Positions 8,744 through 16,491 of a DNA stretch of 34,694 nucleotides are shown here, piece by piece. The first letter of the stretch is position 1, and every line of letters starts with the position of its first letter. Made by a program: the position numbers and the translations under genes. The stretch comes from an uncultured beta proteobacterium (GTDB lineage: Bacteria; Pseudomonadota; Gammaproteobacteria; Burkholderiales; Burkholderiaceae_C), in NCBI GenBank assembly GCA_903845935.1, contig CAIMZI010000015.1, forward strand, positions 1 to 34,694, written 5' to 3'. Below the pieces are notes generated by a model. The model did no database searches. It was not told the origin of the DNA and was given only the letters and a program-made list of their open reading frames with translations.

Positions 8744-9684
8744 AATTTTTCTTGCGGCTGCAGGTAACGCCACTGGCCTACCGGCAGATTGCCCAGCATG
8801 ATGCGACCAATGCGCACGCGTTTCAGGCCCACTACCTTCAGGCCCACCTGCTCGCACATGCGCCGAATCTGGCGCTTCTTGCCCTCTGTCAGCACAAAGC
8901 GTAGCTGCTCGGGGTTTTGCCATTCCACGGTGGCGGGCTTGAGGGCCTGGCCGTCCAGGCTCAGGCCATGGCGCAGCAGGGCCAGCATGCTTTTTGGGAA
9001 CACCGACTGCACATCGCTGCTGACGGGGTCGTCATCGTCAATGCGGCTAAGCTGGGTGGGGGCTGCAGCGTAGGTTGCGGCGGTCGATCCTTCGGCGGCG
9101 GTGTTGGCGTGGCCGGTAAAGACCACGCGCACCAGGTATTCCTTTTCCATCACCGCGTCTTCGCCAATCAGCTGGCGTGCCACCCGGCCGTCCTGCGTCA
9201 GCACCAAGAGGCCGGTGGAGTCAATGTCCAGGCGACCGGCAGGAACCAGGCTCTTGAGCTGGCTTCCATGGAAGAAGAAGCGGGCATTGTCGTCCTGCCA
9301 GCGGTTTTGCGGCTGCACCAGGGTGATGGCGGGCTGGTGCCCGTCCTCGGCCTGGCCGCTGACCAGTCCTATGGGTTTGTTGATCAGGATGGTGACCTGG
9401 TTGGCCTGCTGGCCCTTGGCCTGTTTATCGATCTCGATGCGCACATCGGGCGTGACCTGCATGCCCATTTCCGCCACGCGGCCATTCACCTTGACCCAGC
9501 CCTTGGCAATCCATTCATCGGCTTCTCGGCGCGATGCCAGGCCGAGCTCTGCCATACGCTTGTTTAGGCGTAGCGTGCCGTTGGGGCCTATGGCTGCCGT
9601 GTTGGATTGCCCCGCCGGAAGCGCTGCGCGCCCTGGAGGGGGTGCGGCGCGGCGGAAAATAGGGGGGGCTTTGGGTTCTGTCAT
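8740..9684 (-). CDS. rluF: 23S rRNA pseudouridine synthase, RluB/RluF type
   Basis: 314 residues. A Pro/Ala-rich N-terminal tail of about 35 residues leads to an S4 RNA-binding domain ([18 protein letters not shown], about 39-56), then the RsuA/RluB/E/F catalytic domain with NKPIGLVSG (about 102-110), [13 protein letters not shown] (about 138-150, catalytic Asp143) and [14 protein letters not shown]. RluF modifies U2604 of E. coli 23S rRNA; RluB modifies U2605. The sequence looks closer to RluF, but target assignment is an inference. ATG at 9684 is preferred to ATG at 9714, because a TAAAAT -10-like box (9713-9718) overlaps the upstream ATG. Confidence 0.8.
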   Translation of the reverse strand: MTEPKAPPIFRRAAPPPGRAALPAGQSNTAAIGPNGTLRLNKRMAELGLASRREADEWIAKGWVKVNGRVAEMGMQVTPDVRIEIDKQAKGQQANQVTILINKPIGLVSGQAEDGHQPAITLVQPQNRWQDDNARFFFHGSQLKSLVPAGRLDIDSTGLLVLTQDGRVARQLIGEDAVMEKEYLVRVVFTGHANTAAEGSTAATYAAAPTQLSRIDDDDPVSSDVQSVFPKSMLALLRHGLSLDGQALKPATVEWQNPEQLRFVLTEGKKRQIRRMCEQVGLKVVGLKRVRIGRIMLGNLPVGQWRYLQPQEKF

Positions 9685-9712
9685 GGGCTCGCGGGTAATA
9701 CGGTTGCGGCCC

Positions 9713-9718
9713 ATTTTA
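9713..9718 (-). promoter_or_regulatory. -10-like box TAAAAT of the pseudouridine synthase gene
   Basis: TAAAAT on the minus strand, 28 bases before the preferred ATG at 9684 and overlapping the alternative ATG at 9714. No good -35 box is visible, so the call is tentative; it mainly helps decide the start codon. Confidence 0.35.
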
Positions 9719-9760
9719 GAGCGCGCAGCTCGCGATCACACCAGCAAGCCCCGGTCAGCC

Positions 9761-9949
9761 TTATTTCATCGCGCAGGTGTTGATGCCCAGCACGGTGTAC
9801 AGCGGGCACCAGCCAATGGCGCCGGTCAGCAGGGGAACCACGCCGATCCAACCCCAGATGCCTATGGTGTGGGTGAATGTAAGTGCCAGCAGCAGTACGC
9901 CGACAGCCACGCGCAGTGCGCGATCGATCATGCCTTCATTGGTTTTCAT
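9761..9949 (-). CDS. DUF2892 inner-membrane protein
   Basis: 62 residues: a short polar start (MKTNEGMIDRALR), two hydrophobic helices (VAVGVLLLALTF and IWGWIGVVPLLTGAIGW, about 14-25 and 31-47), then CPLYTVLGINTC. This is the typical DUF2892 (YgaP transmembrane-like) layout, including the conserved ..G..WCPLY.. segment with its Cys. AGGA lies about 8 bases before the ATG. It is downstream of two Crp/Fnr-type regulators on the same strand, with a perfect CRP-type site in between. Relatives are often linked to sulfur or redox rhodanese proteins, but no rhodanese is encoded here. Confidence 0.85.
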   Translation of the reverse strand: MKTNEGMIDRALRVAVGVLLLALTFTHTIGIWGWIGVVPLLTGAIGWCPLYTVLGINTCAMK

Positions 9950-10012
9950 CAGAGATCCTTTTCATTAAGAGTGGTAGATGGCGCTATTGGACTGGGCTCG
10001 GCCATCTTTGTC

Positions 10013-10028
10013 TGTGACTTGTGTCACA
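10013..10028. promoter_or_regulatory. CRP-family binding site TGTGA-N6-TCACA
   Basis: TGTGACTTGTGTCACA is a perfect match to the CRP consensus. Its centre is about 71 bases upstream of the DUF2892 start codon. A CTTAAT -10-like hexamer (minus strand, 9969-9964) would place the site at about -63, close to a class I activator position. Confidence 0.65.
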
Positions 10029-10047
10029 CGCCATCGTGCTAAGACCT

Positions 10048-10692
10048 TCAGCCGTGAGCAACCGCCCGCAAGGCCCGGCTGTCGCGGATCAGGATGTTCT
10101 CGCGCGCCAACTCGACCCAGCCCTCGCGCTCGAAGCGGCGCAACAGGCGCGACACCATTTCGCGCACCGTGCCCAGCTCGTTGGCCAGTTGCTGGTGCGT
10201 CAGCGCCAGGTTCTGGCCACGGCCCAGCAGGGTGGCGGCCAGACGCTGATCCAGACGCTGAAACGCCACGGCGTCTATCAGCCCGGTCAGGTCGGCCATG
10301 CGCTCGGCAAAAAGCCCAAGCACATCATTGCGAAATACCGGGGTTTCCAGCCACTGGACAAAGACCGAGGGCGTGATCATCAGCAGGCTGGTCGGCTTGG
10401 TGCTGATGCCCTGCGCCGAGACCGGTGCGCTGCGAAACAGGCTGGCACTGGATACCAGACAGAGTTCGCCAGGAACCACCCGGTACAGCTCCAGCGAGCG
10501 CCCATCACTCGAGTGCCGTGACACCTTGATTTCACCCGTCAGCACCAGCGGAAAGCCCTGGCAGGCGGAGTTTGCATGGAACAAAATGGTGTTTGCCGCC
10601 ACGCTGACCGGTTCTGCTGCTGGCCCCAAAGCGCGCAGACTGGGAACCACATGCGCCAAAGCGGGGTAGAGCGCTACCGGATCCGTGTTCAT
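10048..10692 (-). CDS. Crp/Fnr-family transcriptional regulator (downstream copy)
   Basis: 214 residues. A cyclic-nucleotide-binding-like beta-roll (about 20-120; VLTGEIKVSRHSSDGRSLELYRVVPGELC) is followed by a dimer helix and a C-terminal winged helix (THQQLANELGTVREMVSRLLRRFEREGWVEL, about 165-195, given in part). The recognition helix contains R-E-x-x-S-R, matching the Arg, Glu and Arg positions by which CRP reads TGTGA. The cNMP-contact residues of true CRP are not conserved, so the signal is unknown. Its ATG overlaps the stop of the upstream regulator (ATGA), indicating translational coupling. The CRP-type site lies just downstream, before the DUF2892 gene. Confidence 0.9.
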   Translation of the reverse strand: MNTDPVALYPALAHVVPSLRALGPAAEPVSVAANTILFHANSACQGFPLVLTGEIKVSRHSSDGRSLELYRVVPGELCLVSSASLFRSAPVSAQGISTKPTSLLMITPSVFVQWLETPVFRNDVLGLFAERMADLTGLIDAVAFQRLDQRLAATLLGRGQNLALTHQQLANELGTVREMVSRLLRRFEREGWVELARENILIRDSRALRAVAHG

Positions 10693-11426
10693 GGCTGCAG
10701 TGTAGTCTCAGTTTGGCGCTGGAAGACTTGGGAACGCAATGCCTGCAAATCGAGTATGCGCAGGCCACCGTATTCCACCCGTATCGAACCACGCTCGGCC
10801 AGCGTGGTGAGGGCCTCATTGACGCGCTGGCGCGACAGGCCCACCAGATAGGCCAGCTCCTGCTGGGTGATGCGCAGCACCTCGCCCACGCCAGGGTAGA
10901 GCGTGGGGTTGAACAGGGAGGCCAGGCTGCGCGCCACACGGATATCGGGGTTGTTCATGCGGTCAATCTCGCGCGCCGCAATGAACTGGCCCAGTCGTTC
11001 GTTGAGCTGGTTCATGACAAAGCGGTTGAAGCCAATGGAGTGATCCAGCAGCCAGTGGAAGGTGTCCACATGCAGGCCGGCCACCAGGCTTTTGCGTAGC
11101 GGCTGGATGTGGTAGCGGTAGACCTCGCGCTTGAGTGCCGTGCCCTCGCCAAACCAGCCACCGGGCGGCACTCCGGTAAAGGTCATGGTCTGGCCCTCGG
11201 CGTTGTCGGTGCTCATTTTTAAGAGGCCATCTACTACGCCAAACCAGTAGGTAACGGGCCTGCCCATGCGGCAGACAAACTCGCCGATGTGCGCTTCACT
11301 GATGCGCAAATCGTCCACTGCGCGCTGGCGCTCTTCACGGCTGAGCAGGCGCAACCAGGGTATGGCGTCGAGTTCCGGTTCGGTGAGCGGACGCCTGCGC
11401 TGGTGCAGAGAATTGTCAGAAGTCAT
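10689..11426 (-). CDS. Crp/Fnr-family transcriptional regulator (upstream copy)
   Basis: 245 residues from ATG 11424-11426 (MTSDNSLHQRRRP); a GTG 48 bases further upstream is possible. A sensor beta-roll (about 35-130; FVCRMGRPVTYWFGVVDGLLKMS, in part) precedes a long dimer helix and a winged helix with ITQQELAYLVGLSRQRVNEAL (about 190-210, in part). The recognition helix is S-R-Q-R-V-N, different from the neighbouring regulator, so the two probably bind different sites. It is divergent from the acyl-CoA synthetase/ABC operon, and two inverted repeats lie in the shared 165-base gap, making it the likely regulator of that operon. No Fe-S Cys cluster is visible. Confidence 0.88.
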   Translation of the reverse strand: MTSDNSLHQRRRPLTEPELDAIPWLRLLSREERQRAVDDLRISEAHIGEFVCRMGRPVTYWFGVVDGLLKMSTDNAEGQTMTFTGVPPGGWFGEGTALKREVYRYHIQPLRKSLVAGLHVDTFHWLLDHSIGFNRFVMNQLNERLGQFIAAREIDRMNNPDIRVARSLASLFNPTLYPGVGEVLRITQQELAYLVGLSRQRVNEALTTLAERGSIRVEYGGLRILDLQALRSQVFQRQTETTLQP

Positions 11427-11493
11427 ATGCAGGTGGCTGTACACGTAAGGTGGCGATAAGTGAAGGGAAAACACCTACCAAGAAGTGAGCAAA

Positions 11494-11511
11494 TTGTCGT
11501 CCGAATGACAA
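11494..11511. promoter_or_regulatory. inverted repeat TTGTC-N8-GACAA
   Basis: Perfect 5-base arms in the gap between the divergent regulator gene and the acyl-CoA synthetase operon. It may be an operator for a dimeric regulator. Confidence 0.35.
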
Positions 11512-11539
11512 CATAACGTCAATGGCGGCTGAATAATCG

Positions 11540-11557
11540 GAGCCATTCGAATGGCTC
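11540..11557. promoter_or_regulatory. 18-bp perfect palindrome upstream of the acyl-CoA synthetase operon
   Basis: GAGCCATTCGAATGGCTC reads identically on both strands. It ends 34 bases before the ATG at 11592, so it would lie in or next to the mRNA leader. It is a candidate operator. Confidence 0.55.
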
Positions 11558-11591
11558 GCGCATTGGCGACGGGCAGACCCGAGGATCTGGA

Positions 11592-13538
11592 ATGCGAACG
11601 ACTTTTCCGCAACTACTGCTTCAACATGCCGCGCAGCGTCCGCAGGCCAGCGCCATGCGTGAGAAGGAATACGGCATCTGGCAGACGCTGAGCTGGTCCG
11701 CCCTGGCGACCATGGTGGCCGAGCTGGCCGCCGGTCTGCATCAGGCTGGCTTGCGCCAGGGCGACCACATGATCGTGATCGGTGCCAACCGCCCGCGCCT
11801 CTACGCCACCATGCTGGCTGTGCAGTCCCTGGGCGCCGTGCCGATTCCGCTCTACCAGGACGCGGCCGCCGCCGAATGCGTATTCCCTATCAACAACGCC
11901 GAAGTCAGCTTTGCCTTCGCCGAAGACCAGGAGCAGGTCGACAAGCTGCTGGAAATTCGCGAACAGTGCCCGCAACTGGCGCGCATTTACTTTGACGACC
12001 CGCGCGGTCTGCGCAAGTACGAGGAGCCTGGCCTGGCCTCGCTGGACGAGTTGCAGGCGCGCGGTAAGGCCTTTGCCGCCCTGCACACCGACTTCTTCGC
12101 GGAAGAAGTGGCCAAGGTTCAGCCCGACGACGTGGCCGCCATGTTCTTCACCTCCGGCACCACCGGCAACCCCAAGGGCGTGGTGCATACGCACGACTCG
12201 CTTTTGAACCGGGCCCGCGCCGGCGCCGATTTTGACAAGCTCACCAGCTCCGAAGAAGTGCTGGCCTATCTGCCACCGGCCTGGATCGGTCAGAACATCT
12301 TTTCTTATGCACAGTGGCTGGCCTGCGGCTATATGGTGAACTGCCCCGAGTCGGCCGCCACCGCCACCATCGACCTGAAAGAGATCGGCCCGACCTATTA
12401 CTTTGCACCGCCCCGCGTGTTTGAAGGCCTGCTGACCAGCGTGATGATCCGCATGGAAGACGCGGGCACCATCAAACGCAAGATGTTCCACGCATTCATG
12501 GCCGTGGCTAACCGGGTCGGCCCGGCGTTGATGAACGGCGAGGCCGTGGGTCCATTGGACAAACTGCTCTATGCGCTTGGCAATTTGTGCGTCTACGGCC
12601 CGCTGCGCAATACCCTGGGCTTTAGCCGGGTGCGCGTGGCCTACACGGCGGGCGAGGCGATTGGCCCGGACCTGTTCAGCTTTTACCGAGCCATTGGCAT
12701 CAACATCAAGCAGCTCTACGGCTCCACCGAGACGGCCGTTTTTGTCTGTCTGCAGCCCGATACCGAGGCACGCGCCGATACCGTGGGTGTGCCCTGCGCC
12801 GGTGTGGAAATCAAGGTTGCCGACAACGGCGAAATCCTGGTCAAGTCGCCCGGCCTGTTCAAGGAGTACTACAAGAACCCCACCGCCACCGCCGAGGTTT
12901 TGTCTGCGGATGGCTGGTACCACACCAGCGATGCCGGCTTTATCGATGCCCACGGCCATCTGAAGATCATCGACCGCGTGAAAGACGTGGGCCGCATTCA
13001 GGGAGGTGACTTTGATGGCGCCATGTTCGCGCCCAAGTATGTGGAGAACAAGCTCAAGTTCTTCCAGCACATCAAGGAGGTCGTGGCCTATGGCGACGGT
13101 CGCGAAAAGGTTTGCGTGTTCATCAATATCGACTTCGACGCCGTGGGCAACTGGGCTGAGCGCCGCAATCTGCCCTATGCCGGTTACACCGATCTGGCGC
13201 AAAAGCCCGAGGTGTATCAGTTGATCAAGGAATGCGTGGAAAAGGTCAATGCCGATTTGAGCGTGGACAAGCTGTTGGCTGGTAGCCAGGTTAGCCGCTT
13301 CCTGATTCTGCACAAGGAACTCGACGCCGATGACGGTGAACTCACCCGCACCAACAAGGTCCGGCGTGGCTTTATTGCCGACAAATACAGCGCCCTGGTG
13401 GACGCTCTGTATGCCGGTAAGACTAGCCAGTTCATCGAGACCGTGGTGAAGTTTGAAGATGGCCGCACCGGCAGCGTCAGCGCAACCCTGCGTCTGGAAG
13501 ATAGTAAGATTTTTGCCCCCGTGAGGGCTGCAGCATGA
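11592..13538 (+). CDS. AMP-dependent acyl-CoA synthetase
   Basis: 648 residues with the ANL-superfamily motifs: P-loop TSGTTGNPKG (187-196), YGSTET (about 378-383), GWYHTSDAG (about 437-445) and KIIDRVKD. It lacks a signal peptide. It would adenylate a carboxylic acid with ATP and transfer it to CoA. Length and motif spacing resemble the long-chain FadD15-like group, although the usual final catalytic Lys region appears as NKVRRGF. It is the first gene of a seven-gene operon with a LIV-type ABC importer, and its stop overlaps the livG start (ATGA). GGA precedes the ATG. The acid activated is unknown; a long-chain or aromatic acid is likely. Confidence 0.9.
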   Translation: MRTTFPQLLLQHAAQRPQASAMREKEYGIWQTLSWSALATMVAELAAGLHQAGLRQGDHMIVIGANRPRLYATMLAVQSLGAVPIPLYQDAAAAECVFPINNAEVSFAFAEDQEQVDKLLEIREQCPQLARIYFDDPRGLRKYEEPGLASLDELQARGKAFAALHTDFFAEEVAKVQPDDVAAMFFTSGTTGNPKGVVHTHDSLLNRARAGADFDKLTSSEEVLAYLPPAWIGQNIFSYAQWLACGYMVNCPESAATATIDLKEIGPTYYFAPPRVFEGLLTSVMIRMEDAGTIKRKMFHAFMAVANRVGPALMNGEAVGPLDKLLYALGNLCVYGPLRNTLGFSRVRVAYTAGEAIGPDLFSFYRAIGINIKQLYGSTETAVFVCLQPDTEARADTVGVPCAGVEIKVADNGEILVKSPGLFKEYYKNPTATAEVLSADGWYHTSDAGFIDAHGHLKIIDRVKDVGRIQGGDFDGAMFAPKYVENKLKFFQHIKEVVAYGDGREKVCVFINIDFDAVGNWAERRNLPYAGYTDLAQKPEVYQLIKECVEKVNADLSVDKLLAGSQVSRFLILHKELDADDGELTRTNKVRRGFIADKYSALVDALYAGKTSQFIETVVKFEDGRTGSVSATLRLEDSKIFAPVRAAA

Positions 13539-14317
13539 CCAAAAAAATCGGTGACGTCATTCTCGATGTCAAAAATATCTCTTTAAGTTTCGGTGGTGTG
13601 AAGGCCCTGACGGACATCTCGTTCAACGTCAAGGAACACGAAATTCGCGCCATCATCGGGCCCAACGGTGCCGGCAAAAGCTCCATGCTGAACTGCATCA
13701 ATGGCGTCTACCGCCCGCAGGTCGGCTCGATCACCTTCCGTGGCCAGACCTTTGGCCATATGGACAGCCACCAGGTGGCCAGCATGGGAATCGGACGCAC
13801 CTTCCAGAACCTGGCGCTGTTCAAGGGCATGAGTGTGCTGGACAACATCATGTCCGGGCGCAACCTCAAGATCAAAAGCGGCATCCTGATGCAGGCGCTG
13901 CGTCTCGGGCCCGCCGAGCGCGAGGAAATCAGGCACCGTGAGGCGGTGGAACGCATCATCGACTTCCTGGAAATCCAGGCCTTTCGCAAGACCCCGGTGG
14001 GCCAACTGCCCTACGGCCTGCAAAAGCGCGTCGACCTGGGCCGCGCCCTGGCCATGGAGCCGCAGGTGCTGTTGCTGGACGAGCCCATGGCCGGCATGAA
14101 CGTCGAAGAAAAGCAGGACATGTGCCGCTTTGTGCTGGACGTGAACGACGAGTTCGGAACCACCGTGGTGCTGATCGAGCACGACATGGGCGTGGTGATG
14201 GATATCTCCGACCGCGTGGTGGTGCTGGACTACGGCAAGAAGATCGGCGACGGCACGCCCGACGAAGTACGCAACAACGAAGACGTGATCAGTGCTTACC
14301 TTGGCACTTCACACTAA
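13535..14317 (+). CDS. livG: LIV-type ABC importer ATPase (LivG-like)
   Basis: 260 residues. Walker A is GPNGAGKS (42-49) and Walker B LLLDEP (about 181-186), with a switch His in VLIEHDMGVV. The signature is LPYGLQKRVDLGRAL, a normal LivG variant of LSGGQ. A LivG/BPD C-terminal tail is present (DGTPDEVRNNEDVISAYLG). It is one of two nucleotide-binding subunits, paired with the livF-like protein encoded downstream, and powers uptake through LivH/LivM. It overlaps the synthetase gene by 4 bases. The liv name marks the transporter family; context suggests an organic acid rather than branched-chain amino acids. Confidence 0.92.
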   Translation: MTKKIGDVILDVKNISLSFGGVKALTDISFNVKEHEIRAIIGPNGAGKSSMLNCINGVYRPQVGSITFRGQTFGHMDSHQVASMGIGRTFQNLALFKGMSVLDNIMSGRNLKIKSGILMQALRLGPAEREEIRHREAVERIIDFLEIQAFRKTPVGQLPYGLQKRVDLGRALAMEPQVLLLDEPMAGMNVEEKQDMCRFVLDVNDEFGTTVVLIEHDMGVVMDISDRVVVLDYGKKIGDGTPDEVRNNEDVISAYLGTSH

Positions 14318-14328
14318 GGAAACAGACC

Positions 14329-15255
14329 ATGGCTTTTTTCCTTGAAACCTTACTCGGCGGCCTGATGGCCGGCATGCTGTATTCGCTGGTGGCGCTGGGC
14401 TTTGTGCTGATTTACAAGGCCAGCGGCGTCTTCAACTTCGCGCAGGGCGCCATGGTGCTGTTCGCGGCCCTGGCCATGGCGCGGTTTTCGGAATGGATTC
14501 CGCTGCTGGGCATCACGGACTTCTTTCTCGTGAACGCGCTGGCCTTTATTGGCGCCGGCGTGGTGATGTTTGTGGTGGCCTGGATCATTGAGCGCCTGGT
14601 GCTGCGCCATCTGGTGAACCAGGAAGGCACGACGCTCTTGATGGCTACGTTGGGAATCACCTACTTCTTGGAAGGCCTGGGCCAGTCGATGTTTGGCAGC
14701 AGCATATACAAGATTGACATCGGCATGCCCAAAGACCCGGTGATGATTCTGGAAAGCACCTTCCAGGGCGGCATTCTGATCAACAAGGAAGACTTTTACG
14801 CCGCCATCATCGCCGCCTCCCTGGTGGCTCTGCTTAGCCTGTTCTTCCAGAAGACCGGTACCGGTCGCGCCCTGCGCGCTGTTGCCGACGACCACCAGGC
14901 GGCGCAAAGCATTGGCATTCCGCTGAACCGCATCTGGGTCATTGTCTGGTGTGTAGCCGGTGTGGTGGCGCTGGTGGCCGGGATGATCTGGGGCAGCAAG
15001 CTGGGGGTGCAGTTTTCGCTGACCACCGTGGCCCTGCGTGCCCTGCCGGTGGTGATTCTGGGCGGCCTGACCTCGGTGCCCGGCGCCATTGTGGGCGGCC
15101 TGATCATCGGCGTCGGTGAGAAGCTGTCCGAGGTCTATTTGGGGCCGTTTGTCGGGGGCGGTATCGAGATCTGGTTTGCCTATGTGCTGGCGCTGGGCTT
15201 CCTCTTGATTCGTCCGCAAGGACTGTTCGGCGAAAAAATAATTGACCGCGTATGA
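14329..15255 (+). CDS. livH: LIV-type ABC importer permease (LivH-like)
   Basis: 308 residues with about eight hydrophobic segments and the LivH N-terminal signature (LLGGLMAGMLYSLVALGFVL, about 7-26) followed by KASGVFNFAQGAMV. The EAA-like loop region GRALRAVADDHQAAQSIGIP (about 182-201) contacts the ATPase. AGGA lies 8 bases before the ATG, and the open frame further upstream overlaps livG and was discarded. The last codons IIDRV-stop include an 11-base sequence that is repeated 85 bases downstream, and the TGA stop overlaps a 31-codon reading frame (ATGA). Confidence 0.92.
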   Translation: MAFFLETLLGGLMAGMLYSLVALGFVLIYKASGVFNFAQGAMVLFAALAMARFSEWIPLLGITDFFLVNALAFIGAGVVMFVVAWIIERLVLRHLVNQEGTTLLMATLGITYFLEGLGQSMFGSSIYKIDIGMPKDPVMILESTFQGGILINKEDFYAAIIAASLVALLSLFFQKTGTGRALRAVADDHQAAQSIGIPLNRIWVIVWCVAGVVALVAGMIWGSKLGVQFSLTTVALRALPVVILGGLTSVPGAIVGGLIIGVGEKLSEVYLGPFVGGGIEIWFAYVLALGFLLIRPQGLFGEKIIDRV

Positions 15256-15336
15256 AATATGCAAGCAATTATTTTTCAGAGAAGACTCACTTTGCGCAGC
15301 AAAGTTATGTCGGAGCTACAAGATCATTGACCGCGT
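15241..15336 (+). repeat. 11-bp direct repeat flanking the livH-livM gap
   Basis: ATTGACCGCGT occurs at 15241-15251 (end of livH) and at 15326-15336. Read in the livH phase, the second copy also encodes K-I-I-D-R-V-stop. Removing the 85 bases between the equivalent points would leave an intact livH end and a short normal gap to livM. The interval holds the hairpin ACTTTGC-GCA-GCAAAGT (15289-15305). Confidence 0.6.
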
Positions 15337-15347
15337 TTAAGAGATAA
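15252..15347 (+). CDS. possible 31-residue small protein between livH and livM
   Basis: An ATG overlapping the livH stop (ATGA) opens a 31-codon frame ending in TAA four bases before the livM ATG. The peptide starts MKYASNYFSEKTHFAQQ and ends SLTAFKR. It is soluble, mildly basic and lacks a membrane helix. The exact fit between two cistrons suggests translation, but the segment also looks like an 85-base insertion, so the frame may be accidental. I do not recognise it. Confidence 0.25.
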   Translation: MKYASNYFSEKTHFAQQSYVGATRSLTAFKR

Positions 15348-15351
15348 CAAA

Positions 15352-16428
15352 ATGTTCTACAGAGAAAACGGCCAATTCAAGACCACGTACCGCGCGGACC
15401 AGCAGATCCTGCCTATCCTGCAGGACCGCATCGCCATGCTCTTGCTGTTGGTGGTGGGTTTCGCTATCGTGCCCATGCTGGCCAGCGACTACATCTTTCG
15501 CGCCATTCTGATTCCCTTCCTGATCTTTTCGCTGGCGGCCATTGGCGTGAATATTCTGGTCGGTTACTGCGGCCAGATCTCGTTGGGCTCGGGCGCCTTC
15601 ATGGCGGTGGGTGCCTACGCGGCCTACAACTTCTTTGTCCGCATTGACGGCATGCCGCTGGTGCTGGCACTGATTCTGGGTGGCGTCTGCGCCATGCTTT
15701 TTGGCATGTTGTTTGGTTTGCCCAGCCTGCGCGTCAAGGGCCTGTACCTGGCGGTGGCCACGCTGGCGGCGCAATTCTTTGCCGACTGGCTGTTCCTGCG
15801 CGTGCAGTGGTTTACCAACAATTCGTCTTCCGGTTCGGTATCGGTCAACAACCTGCAGGTGTTTGGCTTTTCTCTGGAAAGCCCGGCTGCCAAGTACTGG
15901 TTCTGTCTGGTGTTGCTGGCAGTGATTGCGCTCTTGGCCAAGAATCTGGTGCGCGGCGCCGTGGGTCGCGAGTGGATGGCGATTCGCGATATGGACGTGG
16001 CCGCGGCCGTGATTGGCATTCGCCCGATGTACGCCAAGCTCAGCGCCTTTGCAGTGAGCTCCTTCATCGTCGGCGTGGCGGGCGGCCTATGGGCCTTCAT
16101 TTACCTGGGTGCCTGGGAGCCTGCTGCCTTCTCGGTGGACCAGTCCTTCAAGCTGCTGTTCATGGTGATCATCGGCGGCATGGGCTCCATCATGGGCAGT
16201 TTTTTTGGCGCCGCCTTCATTGTGGTGCTGCCGATTGCGCTGAACCTGTTTTTGCCGGCCTTCACCAGTTTGTTCGGCTTCGAGATTTCCACCGCCAGTG
16301 TCTCGCATGCCGAGCTGATGGTGTTCGGCGGCTTGATTGTGTGGTTCCTGATTGTGGAGCCCCATGGCCTGGCCAAGCTCTGGGCGGTGGCCAAGCAGAA
16401 GCTGCGCCTGTGGCCTTTCCCTCACTAG
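15352..16428 (+). CDS. livM: LIV-type ABC importer permease (LivM-like)
   Basis: 358 residues. It starts with an amphipathic tail (MFYRENGQFKTTYRADQQ), then about nine hydrophobic segments, the LivM motif GYCGQISLGSGAFMAVGAYAAY (in part, about 69-88), LPSLRVKGLYLAVATLA (about 123-139) and the ATPase-contact loop GREWMAIRDMDVAAAVIGI (about 205-223). It forms the transmembrane channel with LivH. It lies between the small frame or insertion after livH and the binding-protein gene. The 63-base gap to the next gene shows no hairpin. Confidence 0.93.
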   Translation: MFYRENGQFKTTYRADQQILPILQDRIAMLLLLVVGFAIVPMLASDYIFRAILIPFLIFSLAAIGVNILVGYCGQISLGSGAFMAVGAYAAYNFFVRIDGMPLVLALILGGVCAMLFGMLFGLPSLRVKGLYLAVATLAAQFFADWLFLRVQWFTNNSSSGSVSVNNLQVFGFSLESPAAKYWFCLVLLAVIALLAKNLVRGAVGREWMAIRDMDVAAAVIGIRPMYAKLSAFAVSSFIVGVAGGLWAFIYLGAWEPAAFSVDQSFKLLFMVIIGGMGSIMGSFFGAAFIVVLPIALNLFLPAFTSLFGFEISTASVSHAELMVFGGLIVWFLIVEPHGLAKLWAVAKQKLRLWPFPH

Positions 16429-16491
16429 TTAGACCCGTCCAACTGCATTGATTTCCCCTGTGCTTCAACAAACCAACTTTAGGAGAGACAT

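Noticed and set aside
11613..13313. A 566-codon open frame antisense to the acyl-CoA synthetase
   Set aside because: Its composition is His/Gln/Val-biased, as expected from reverse reading of the coding strand, and no motifs are present.
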